A stretch of DNA of 64,000 nt from Ahaetulla prasina (Eukaryota > Chordata > Lepidosauria > Squamata > Colubridae): positions 8,956,435 through 9,020,434 of the forward strand of contig NC_080541.1 of the NCBI RefSeq assembly GCF_028640845.1, written 5' to 3'. Made by a program: the position numbers and the translations under genes. The first letter of the stretch is position 1, and each line of letters opens with the position of its first letter. Under the pieces are notes generated by a model. It did no database searches, was not told where the DNA came from, and saw only the letters and a program-made list of their open reading frames with translations. Positions 55,456-64,000 of this stretch are shown here, one piece after another.

Positions 55456-55567
55456 GAGCTTTCACAGATGCTGGTTCAGCAAGCGATGGAGGAAATTGGG
55501 CCCAAGAGATAGGGATGACCGCAGGCAGGTGGTAGGTGCCATGTAAAGGAGAGTTGTGAAGGGGTAT

Positions 55568-55745
55568 TGTAATGTATCTTTAAATGTTTTGGCGGGAAAC
55601 AAGCACGTTGCTGATTGGGTAAAGCCGCCGGTTAGACTGTATATAAGGAGAGGTTTTTCCCCAGCCTAGCTGCTGGGTTCACCATATATTAAAGAGCTGT
55701 TGTCACTACCCTGGTCTCCAGCCTCGTTACTTCCTGAACTTAACA
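55568..55745 (+). repeat. Gypsy 5' LTR
   Basis: TGTAATG...CTTAACA, 178 bp, with TATATAAG near 55640 and 'atattaaagag' as probable polyadenylation signal. Confidence 0.95.
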
Positions 55746-55845
55746 CTGGCGACGAAGGTGGGATCTCGAGGCTAAAGAGCACCAGGAACGAGCTGAACGC
55801 ACGGAAGAACCGAACCCAGCAAACTCAGGGCAGAAACGCGGAGAT

Positions 55846-56539
55846 GGCCAGCTACACTCCGCCCGCCCGTTTGACCCAGCCAGGAGAAATGGGGAACGCA
55901 TGACCCGTTTGAAAGCTTCCTAGAGGCAAACGAACTGCAAGGAGTTCCAGACAACCGCAAAGGGCATATTTCCTGAGCCACTGCGGTCCCGAGGTCATCG
56001 ACATCGCGGAAGCCCTGGCAGAGCCAACGCCGGTACAATCGGTATCGTGGCAAACTCTGCAAAATCTATTGAAGAACCATTTCGCGCCAACACCGCCCAA
56101 ATACGCACGCCGCTTTGAATTTGGAGCGCAGACAGCAAGAGGCGAATCCATCAGCGATTACATGGCCGCCCTGAGAAAAGCCTCCAAGGACTGTGGGTAC
56201 GAGACTTGGATGAGGAGCTGTTAGAGCAACTCATCCGTGGGGTCAGAGACATTCGTTTGCGGAGGCGGCTGCTATCAAAAGCAATCTAACGCTGGCAAAC
56301 GCCTGGACGAAGCCAGAGCTCATGAGATGTCCACCCAAGCGGCGGAAACCCTACAAAGCCACTCACGCCAACGGCGAAGCGAAATCAACCCCGTCCACAA
56401 TGAAGAAATCCAGACCGAATCAGACGGCGAGGATGAGGAAGGAGTTTGCCTCACCGAGAGAAGGGGCAAAGAAGACCGGGATGGATGCGGAAGTTGCGGG
56501 GGGCAACACCAGCGTCAACGATGCCAGGTCAAGGGCGCT
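55846..56539 (+). pseudogene. Gypsy gag, frameshifted and truncated
   Basis: Gag forms the particle and binds RNA. Pieces of the capsid domain are visible in alternating frames (FESFLEANELQGVPDN; LLKNHFAPTPPKYARRFEFGAQ; LLEQLIRGVRD). Then comes the zinc-knuckle start CGSCGGQHQRQRC at about 56489-56527. The sequence stops being gag at 56540, within the Cys-His region. At least three one-base frameshifts. Confidence 0.85.
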
Positions 56540-56968
56540 ACATGTTGTAGACCACAGGCAACATTCTACAACAGAATCCACCATCACTATCACTACTGCA
56601 GATAACAATAACAAAGCCAGAAGAGAAAAGTTAGATATTTTTATACGCAAGCTGTCAGGCACAACTTGATATTTCTTGGACCTTTCCTAATACTGTCTAG
56701 TAGGAATGAAAACTGCAATGTCACCATGATGTCTTCTTACTTGGTGAACCCATTAAAAGAATCCCAATTCTCCTTTCAAGTTTTCGATATAGAAATGAGT
56801 TCCATACTGAGGAATGACTTGGTTTCAATGTTATAGAGCCATGATGGCGAACCTAGGGCACGCATGCCACCCGTGGCACGTGGAACCATATCTGTGGGCA
56901 TATGAGCGTTGCCCTAGCTCAACTCTAGTGCACACATGCGCACTGGCTGGCTGGTTTTCAGGTTTTCG
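56540..56968 (+). repeat. Copy of the element's right flank inside the element
   Basis: From 'acatgttgtagaccacagg' it repeats 62995-63424 with a single visible substitution (56759 region, AAAAG versus AAATG). It includes the start of a family B MITE (56839 onward). Confidence 0.95.
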
Positions 56969-58940
56969 GAAGTCAGGAAATGGGCTGTTTCTGGCCTCTG
57001 GAGGAGGCTATTTTGCCTCCCGAGGCTCCTAGAAAATCTCTGGGGCCTGGGAGAGTGAAAACAGCACTTCTGGTCCTACCAGAAGTCAGGAAATGGGCTG
57101 TTTCTGGCCTCTGGAGGAGGCTATTTTGCCTCCCGAGGCTCCTAGAAAATCTCTGGGGCCTGGGAGAGTGAAAACAGCACTTCTGGTCCTACCAGAAGTC
57201 AGGAAATGGGCTGTTTCTGGCCTCCAAAGGGCCTCTGGAGGGAGGCTATTTTTGCCCTCCCGAGGCTCCTAGAAAATCTCTGGGGCCTGGGGAGAGTGAA
57301 AAACAGCACTTCTGGTCCTACCAGAAGTCAGGAAATGGACCGTTTCTGGCCTCTGGAGGAGGCTATTTTGCCTCCCGAGGCTCCTAGAAAATCTCTGGGG
57401 CCTGGGAGAGTGAAAACAGCACTTCTGGTCCTACCAGAAGTCAGGAAATGGACCGTTTCTGGCCTCCAAAGGGCCTCTGGAGGAGGCTATTTTGCCTCCC
57501 GAGGCTCCTAGAAAATCTCTGGGGCCTGGGAGAGTGAAAACAGCACTTCTGGTCCTACCAGAAGTCAGGAAATGGACCGTTTCTGGCCTCTGGAGGAGGC
57601 TATTTTGCCTCCCGAGGCTCCTAGAAAATCTCTGGGGCCTGGGAGAGTGAAAACAGCACTTCTGGTCCTACCAGAAGTCAGGAAATGGACCGTTTCTGGC
57701 CTCCAAAGGGCCTCTGGAGGAGGCTATTTTGCCTCCCGAGGCTCCTAGAAAATCTCTGGGGCCTGGGAGAGTGAAAACAGCACTTCTGGTCCTACCAGAA
57801 GTCAGGAAATGGACCGTTTCTGGCCTCCAAAGGGCCTCTGGAGGAGGCTATTTTGCCTCCCGAGGCTCCTAGAAAATCTCTGGGGCCTGGGAGAGTGAAA
57901 ACAGCACTTCTGGTCCTACCAGAAGTCAGGAAATGGGCTGTTTCTGGCCTCCAAAGGGCCTCTGGAGGAGGCTATTTTGCCTCCCGAGGCTCCTAGAAAA
58001 TCTCTGGGGCCTGGGAGAGTGAAAACAGCACTTCTGGTCCTACCAGAAGTCAGGAAATGGGCTGTTTCTGGCCTCCAAAGGGCCTCTGGAGGAGGCTATT
58101 TTGCCTCCCGAGGCTCCTAGAAAATCTCTGGGGCCTGGGAGAGTGAAAACAGCACTTCTGGTCCTACCAGAAGTCAGGAAATGGGCTTTTACTGGCCTCC
58201 AAAGGGCCTCTGGAGGAGGCTATTTTGCCTCCCGAGGCTCCTAGAAAATCTCTGGGGCCTGGGAGAGTGAAAACAGCACTTCTGGTCCTACCAGAAGTCA
58301 GGAAATGGACCGTTTCTGGCCTCTGGAGGAGGCTATTTTGCCTCCCGAGGCTCCTAGAAAATCTCTGGGGCCTGGGAGAGTGAAAACAGCACTTCTGGTC
58401 CTACCAGAAGTCAGGAAATGGGCTGTTTCTGGCCTCCAAAGGGCCTCTGGAGGAGGCTATTTTGCCTCCCGAGGCTCCTAGAAAATCTCTGGGGCCTGGG
58501 AGAGTGAAAACAGCACTTCTGGTCCTACCAGAAGTCAGGAAATGGACCGTTTCTGGCCTCCAAAGGGCCTCTGGAGGAGGCTATTTTGCCTCCCGAGGCT
58601 CCTAGAAAATCTCTGGGGCCTGGGAGAGTGAAAACAGCACTTCTGGTCCTACCAGAAGTCAGGAAATGGACCGTTTCTGGCCTCTGGAGGAGGCTATTTT
58701 GCCTCCCGAGGCTCCTAGAAAATCTCTGGGGCCTGGGAGAGTGAAAACAGCACTTCTGGTCCTACCAGAAGTCAGGAAATGGGCTGTTTCTGGCCTCTGG
58801 AGGAGGCTATTTTGCCTCCCGAGGCTCCTAGAAAATCTCTGGGGCCTGGGAGAGTGAAAACAGCACTTCTGGTCCTACCAGAAGTCAGGAAATGGGCTGT
58901 TTCTGGCCTCCAAAGGGCCTCTGGAGGAGGCTATTTTGCC
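56969..58940 (+). repeat. Tandem array of 113/124-bp units in a family B MITE
   Basis: Sixteen full units and one partial. Starts ('gaagtcaggaaatgg') are at 56969, 57082, 57195, 57324, 57437, 57561, 57674, 57798, 57922, 58046, 58170, 58294, 58407, 58531, 58655, 58768 and 58881. Units are 113 bp, or 124 bp with an 11-bp 'ccaaagggcct' insert; one (57195) is 129 bp. Two sequence types, GGGCTG and GGACCG, alternate irregularly. Confidence 0.95.
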
Positions 58941-59205
58941 CTCCATCTTTCCCTGCATTAGGCTCTTCTCCAGGGAGTCCTTCTTTCTCATTAAGTGGCC
59001 AAAGTATTTGAGTTTCCTCTTCAGGATCTCGCCTTCTAAAGAGCAGTCAGGGTTGATCTCCTCTAGGACTGGCCGGTTGGATCGCTTTGCAGTCCAAGGG
59101 ACTCGCAGGAGTCTTCTTCAGCACCAGAGTTCAAAGGCCTCAATTCTTTGGCGCTCAGCCTTCCTTATGGTCCAACTTTCACAGCCATACATTGCAACTG
59201 GGGAC
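58930..59205 (-). mobile_element. BovB LINE internal fragment
   Basis: The reverse strand carries the part ending HLMRKKDSLEK and the upstream RRLLRVPWTAK-type region. It joins the array inside a shared TTTTGCCCTCC. Confidence 0.85.
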
Positions 59206-59390
59206 ACAACTACTAGGAAATAAGTGTATCATTTATTCTGAAATAATAGGAGCTCAACCAATCTCATTGTATGTACGTTGTGAACTGACAGTAAGGATTT
59301 GAATTTGAAATCATCCTTGCTAGAAAATGAGGAACTGTTTTCTTTCTAGAGAACTCTGAAAGCATCATTATGAGGATGAATTTGCTTATT

Positions 59391-59515
59391 GTTGTTGTTA
59401 GTTGCGAAGTCATGTCTGACCCACCGTGATCCCATGGACAATGTTCCTTCAGGCCTTCCTATCCTCTACCATCCTCTAGAGTCCATTTAAGCTCATGCCA
59501 ACTGCTTCAGTGACT
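59391..59515 (-). mobile_element. BovB LINE 3' end fragment
   Basis: (TTG)n and 'tagttgcgaagtcatgtctg' as at 8275. It stops at 59515, where gypsy sequence resumes. 59206-59390 between the two BovB pieces is unassigned. Confidence 0.85.
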
Positions 59516-60068
59516 CCAACCTTCCCGCCGAAAATTCAAACCAACCAATCAGAGCGCAGGATCGGCAAGGCGACCGCGATTGGTCAAAACAAAAGGCGCG
59601 AACTCAAATCGAGCGACCGTGATCATAGGTCGCAGCAACCCGTCGAGAAGAAAATCTTCACCAAACCGAAAATCGAAGGAGTGCCGTGCCGACTAGAAGT
59701 GGACACCGGGTCAGCGATCACAATCATGTCCTGGGACACTTTTGCAAAGCTTTGCCGAGAATCGCCAAACGCAAACTGCAAACACAGCGGCTACGAGTTC
59801 ACGACTACCAAGGGAATCGCATCCCTGTTCGAGGACCACCTCCGTCCGCGTCGAGTACGGACCACACAAGAAGACCCTGCCCATCACGATAGTCGAAGGG
59901 ACCCTGCCAAGTTTGTTGGGACTAGACTGGTTCCGTGCATTGGGCATGGGAGTGACTGGCATCTACAGAAGTGACTTTAACCTAAAAGGCACACTCATGA
60001 ACGAGTTCAAGATGTCTTCAAGGACTGCCTGGGCAAGTACAAGGGGACCCCTATTTCCTTCAATTTAG
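59516..60068 (+). pseudogene. Gypsy protease region
   Basis: An aspartic protease that processes the polyprotein. KPKIEGVPCRLEVDTGSAITIMS carries the catalytic DTGS at 59702-59713. A frameshift near 59830 moves the second half (ITIVEGTLPSLLGLDWF) into another frame. Confidence 0.85.
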
Positions 60069-61320
60069 ACCCCAGGTAGCCCCATTCGGTTAAAGGCAAG
60101 GAGAGTCGCTTTTGCCCTTAAACCCAAGATTGACAAGGAGATAGACAAGCTCATCAGTCAGGGGATTCTGGTGCCAGTCGATCACGCAAAGTGGGAGACG
60201 CCAATCGTCACCCCAGTGAAACCAGATGGGTCAGTTAGAATCTGCGCTGACTACAAGGCAACGTTAAACAAAGCCTTGCAAAAGCGCTTACCCGGTCCCC
60301 GTGGTACAACACTTGCTGCACTCGCTGGGGCAAGGGCACGTTTTTGCCAAATTAGATTTGGCCCAAGCCTATCAACAACTGCCTGTAGACGCCAACACAG
60401 CCGAAGCCCAGACAATCGTGACTCACAGGGGTGCTTTCAAGTGTACCCGGTTACAGTTTGGGGTGAGCGTGGCACCTGGTCTATTCCAAAATTTAATGGA
60501 GCGACTTCTGCAAGGGCTCCCGGGGGTAGTTCCCTATTTTGATGATGTGTTGGTATCAGCCGAAAATTTAGAAGAATTGGGGGAGCGTTTGAGGAAAGTT
60601 CTGGGCATTTTCTGGTCAGCCGGTCTAAAGGTTAAAGTGAACAAATGCCAAATAGGGGTAGAATCCGTAGAGTTCTTGGGCTACAGAATAGACAAGGAAG
60701 GAATCCACCCCACTGAAAGCAAGGTCAAGGCAATAAGAAAGGCTCCAGCGCCTAAAAACAAAGCATTCCTGGGTCTAGTGAATTTTTACGCGGTCTTTTT
60801 GAAAAACAAGGCAACCGTTGCCGAGCCGCTACATAAGTTACTGGGAAAGAATACTGCTTGGTCCTGGGGAAAGTCGGAAGCTAGGGCTTTCGAAGCAGTA
60901 AAAAACCTACTCTCGAGCGATAGCTTGCTGATTCAGTATCATAGCAAAATGCCATTGGTATTAGTTTGCGATGCTTCCCCTTACGGGGTGGGGGCTGTGC
61001 TCAGCCACAGGCTTCCGAATGGCACAGAAGCCCCAATAGCCTTCTACTCTAGAACGATGTCCTCGACAGAGAGGAACTATAGTCAGTTGGATAAGGAAGC
61101 TCTAGCTATAGTGTCAGGGGTAAAAAAGTTTCACGAATACGTTTTTGGGAGAAACTTTGAAATTGTTACAGACCATAGACCACTGTTAGGGTTACTGGCT
61201 GGTGACCGCCAACGCCTGTGGCACTTTCGCCCGATTGACCCGATGGACTATCTTTTAGCCGCCTACTCCTACAAACTGTGGCATCGCCAGGAAAAGAGTT
61301 GGGGCATGCGGACGCATTAA
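60069..61320 (+). pseudogene. Gypsy reverse transcriptase and RNase H
   Basis: The N-terminal RT part ([33 protein letters not shown]) is separated by a frameshift near 60290 from the rest. The rest includes [29 protein letters not shown] and the catalytic YFDD at 60535-60546. RNase H follows: LVCDASPYGVGAVL, SQLDKEALAIV and TDHRPL. Near 61230-61288 three short homopolymers disrupt the frame. 60301-61320 is otherwise a 339-codon open frame. Confidence 0.92.
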
Positions 61321-62741
61321 GCAGATGCCCACTACCAGGGGCGATCGAGACCCCACTCCGGGACGCCCATACTGTTAATTGACTCTCTGGACTCTGGCCC
61401 AGTCACATCTAAGGAGGTGGCTCGGCCATACCGGGACATTATTTTGAGAACTGTACTTGGTTGGGTACAAAGAGGGTGGCCGCTGCACCGGGCGAGCTTT
61501 AAAGAGTTTGTAAAGAAACGTGGGAACTTTCGGCTCAAGGGGTGCCTGCTATGGGGAGAGTGGTGATCCCAGAGAAATTGAGGAAAAGGGTGTTGGATCT
61601 CCTCCACGAGGGTCACCCAGGGATCGTAAGGATGAAGGGTCTAGCGAGAAGCTATGTGTGGTGGCCCTTAATGGACTCAGAAATTGCTGAAAGGGTAGGG
61701 AAATGCCAGGCCTGCCAGGAGTCCAGACCGCTACCCCAACGGCCCCGGTTCGGGAATGGGAGAGACCCCAAGGGCCCTGGTCTAGAATCCACATTGATTT
61801 TGCCGCCCTTCCACGGCCAAACCTTCCTGGTAGTAGTAGATGCCTACTCCAAATGGCTGGAAATCATTCTCATGAGATCCATGACAGCCGAGGCCGTGAT
61901 CTCAGTCCCACGGCACCTATTTGTAACCCATGGGTTGCCCGACACGCTAGTTTCCGATAACGGCCCGCACCACGGCAACCCAATTTGAGGAGTACTTGGC
62001 AGAAGAGGGCATCCGACATGCCCTCTCGGCGCCTTTCCACCCTGCGACGAATGGCCTTGCAGAGCGCGTCCGGAGCGCAAAGAGGCATTGTCCAGACTTA
62101 AGCCAGGCGACTGGCAAACAAAATCGATGTTTTCCTGGCCGTCAACACAGAACCCCTGTGTCACAACCGCAGAAGCCCAGCAGAATTATTAATGGGCCGA
62201 AGCTCAGGTGCCCCTAGACCGTTTAAATCCAAACTATACACCGGAGGGTTACAAGGGGAAATCGAAAAACAAGAGAAATGGACATAGGCGACCGGTGTGG
62301 GCACACAACTATGGTGAAGGCCCAACCTGGATAGCAGGACAAATCCTAAACAAAACAGGTCCAAAATCATACTTGGTGGAGTTAAAGGACGGCCGAGTAT
62401 GGAGGCGCCACATAGACCAAATACGAAAACGCATAGCCAAACAATCTGAATTAGTCGAAACGGGCCCTGACTATACAATGTTTGATTCCACAGCTGACTC
62501 AAACCCGGAACAATCGCAGGACTTATCTGAGTTTCCGGAGGTCCAGCGACGCCCACAGGTTCCAGTAGAAAACAGCAGGGACGACTCGGCTAATAATCCA
62601 GGGCCGGATGGCCTAGAGAAGGAGCTGAGAGGAGCAAACAGCCCCTCCAGTCAGCTCGACCCACTCCCAGGGAATGTACTGCGCAGGTCCGAGAGAGTCA
62701 GGAGACGCCCAGGCTATTTGCGTGATTACGTTGAAAAATAA
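61321..62741 (+). pseudogene. Gypsy integrase and C-terminal tail
   Basis: The zinc-binding domain is LHEGHPGIVRMKGLARSY followed by KCQACQ (about 61597-61717). The catalytic core has VVVDAYSKW, LVSDNGPHHG and, after a frameshift near 61975, HPATNGLAERV (the D,D,E set). The last domain runs in a 177-codon frame (62208-62741) with GPKSYLVELKDGRVWRRHIDQI, and ends RRSERVRRRPGYLRDYVEK. Confidence 0.9.
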
Positions 62742-62792
62742 TATGTAAATATCATGTAAATAGGGGTAAAGTGTTTTCTGGGAGGGAAGGAG

Positions 62793-62970
62793 TGTAATGT
62801 ATCTTTAAATGTTTTGGCGGGAAACAAGCACGTTGCTGATTGGGTAAAGCCGCCGGTTAGACTGTATATAAGGAGAGGTTTTTCCCCAGCCTAGCTGCTG
62901 GGTTCACCATATATTAAAGAGCTGTTGTCACTACCCTGGTCTCCAGCCTCGTTACTTCCCGAACTTAACA
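62793..62970 (+). repeat. Gypsy 3' LTR
   Basis: 178 bp, identical to the 5' LTR except one base, preceded by a purine tract. Confidence 0.95.
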
Positions 62971-63294
62971 GGTATAATAATGCCAAGTATCTTCTACATG
63001 TTGTAGACCACAGGCAACATTCTACAACAGAATCCACCATCACTATCACTACTGCAGATAACAATAACAAAGCCAGAAGAGAAAAGTTAGATATTTTTAT
63101 ACGCAAGCTGTCAGGCACAACTTGATATTTCTTGGACCTTTCCTAATACTGTCTAGTAGGAATGAAAACTGCAATGTCACCATGATGTCTTCTTACTTGG
63201 TGAACCCATTAAATGAATCCCAATTCTCCTTTCAAGTTTTCGATATAGAAATGAGTTCCATACTGAGGAATGACTTGGTTTCAATGTTATAGAG
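62971..63294 (+). other. Gypsy right flank, original copy
   Basis: Starts with the target duplication GGTAT. From 62995 it is duplicated at 56540. No gene. Confidence 0.8.
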
Positions 63295-63956
63295 CCATGA
63301 TGGCGAACCTAGGGCACGCATGCCACCCGTGGCACGTGGAACCATATCTGTGGGCATATGAGCGTTGCCCTAGCTCAACTCTAGTGCACACATGCGCACT
63401 GGCTGGCTGGTTTTCAGGTTTTCGGAAGTCAGGAAATGGGCTGTTTCTGGCCTCCAAAGGGCCTCTGGAGGGAGGCTATTTTTGCCCTCCCGAGGCTCCT
63501 AGAAAATCTCTGGGGCCTGGGGAGAGTGAAAAACAGCACTTCTGGTCCTACCAGAAGTCAGGAAATGGGCTGTTTCTGGCCTCCAAAGGGCCTCTGGAGG
63601 GAGGCTATTTTTGCCCTCCCGAGGCTCCTAGAAAATCTCTGGGGCCTGGGGAGAGTGAAAAACAGCACTTCTGGTCCTACCGGAAGTCAGGAAATGGACC
63701 GTTTCTGGCCTCTGGAGGGCATCCGGGGGCGGGGGGAAGGCCATTTTCAAGAACGCCTCTGGAGCCTTGGGAGGGCAAAAAATGGGCCTACCGGTCCCAT
63801 CATGCCATCGCATGACATAAGCGTGCGGGGGGGGTGTCATGGGCACATGCACGGGGGATGGGGGGCATTAAATTATGGGTGTGGGCATGCACATGCACGA
63901 CCCCCCGCGTTCCCCCCGCTTTTGGCATGCAACGGCAAAAAGGTTTGCCATCACTT
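63295..63956. mobile_element. hAT-type MITE, family B, with 129-bp repeats
   Basis: CCATGATGGCGAACC...GGTTTGCCATCACTT with flanks TTATAGAG/CTCTAGAG (imperfect). The repeat units start at 63425, 63554 and 63683 and are 129 bp apart. Confidence 0.85.
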
Positions 63957-63964
63957 CTCTAGAG

Positions 63965-64000
63965 CAGGGGTCTCCAACCTTGGTCCCTTTAAGACTTGTG
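63965..64000. mobile_element. Palindromic hAT-type MITE, family C, cut by window end
   Basis: Left arm CAGGGGTCTCCAACCTTGG only. Confidence 0.85.

Larger units (their letters stand above)
55568..62970 (+). mobile_element. Ty3/gypsy LTR retrotransposon, interrupted
   Basis: Flanked by GGTAT on both sides (55563-55567, 62971-62975). Order: 5' LTR, primer-binding region 'tggcgacgaagg', gag, protease, reverse transcriptase, RNase H, integrase, polypurine tract 'gggagggaaggag', 3' LTR. The LTRs differ at one of 178 positions (T/C at 55735 versus 62960), so the insertion is recent. Without the 2.98-kb insert at 56540-59515 it would be about 4.4 kb, near normal size. All open frames are broken by one-base indels. 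Confidence 0.95.

Noticed and set aside
55852..56151. Minus-strand frames over gag
   Set aside because: Shadow frames of the G/C-rich gag sequence, which reads sensibly only on the plus strand.
56969..58940. Regular repeats as a CRISPR array
   Set aside because: Units are 113-129 bp, contiguous, without spacers, in a vertebrate MITE.

Overview
This is nuclear DNA from a squamate reptile, almost certainly a snake. The evidence is the repeat content: CR1/L3-type LINE tails that run into (AATAG)n microsatellites (the snake 'Snake1' pattern), Sauria SINEs ending in ACCTTT repeats, BovB (RTE) LINEs, CR1 and L2-like LINEs, 5'-truncated L1 with target-site duplications, and many hAT-type miniature elements with 8-bp target duplications. 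There are no operons, bacterial promoters, CRISPR arrays or genuine tRNA/rRNA genes.

The host genes are a tandem family of four Mas-related G-protein-coupled receptor (MRGPR) genes, all on the minus strand. They lie at 1-767 (cut by the window edge, one frameshift), 12891-13814 (intact), 31233-32183 (one frameshift) and 50341-51285 (intact). Each has a single large coding exon. Homologous noncoding blocks at 2858-3299, 21343-21800, 27359-27790 and 40202-41061 end in a splice donor facing these genes and look like duplicated 5' exons. The 27.4 kb block has lost its donor and has no coding exon of its own. The 1-767 and 31233-32183 receptors are close paralogs, and each is broken by one missing base within about 20 aligned bases of the other's break. 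A weak candidate for an unrelated small gene lies at 29064-29569.

Nearly all the rest is mobile DNA, often nested: 5-30 kb holds solo LTRs, BovB, CR1, L3 and MITEs; 30-36 kb a triple nest and an L2-like LINE with a reverse transcriptase; 36-50 kb a Tc1-type element, Sauria SINEs and several LTRs; 51-55 kb LINE tails, a long purine tract and an inverted CR1 pair.

The window ends with a 7.4-kb Ty3/gypsy retrotransposon (55568-62970; 178-bp LTRs differing at one site; GGTAT target duplication). A 3-kb foreign block interrupts it (56540-59515): a copy of the element's own right flank, a 113/124-bp tandem array and two BovB pieces. Near-identical LTRs, many one-base indels and coordinated homopolymer differences in the array make this region either a complex template-switch rearrangement or an assembly/consensus artefact. 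That question also bears on whether the two frameshifted receptors are true pseudogenes.
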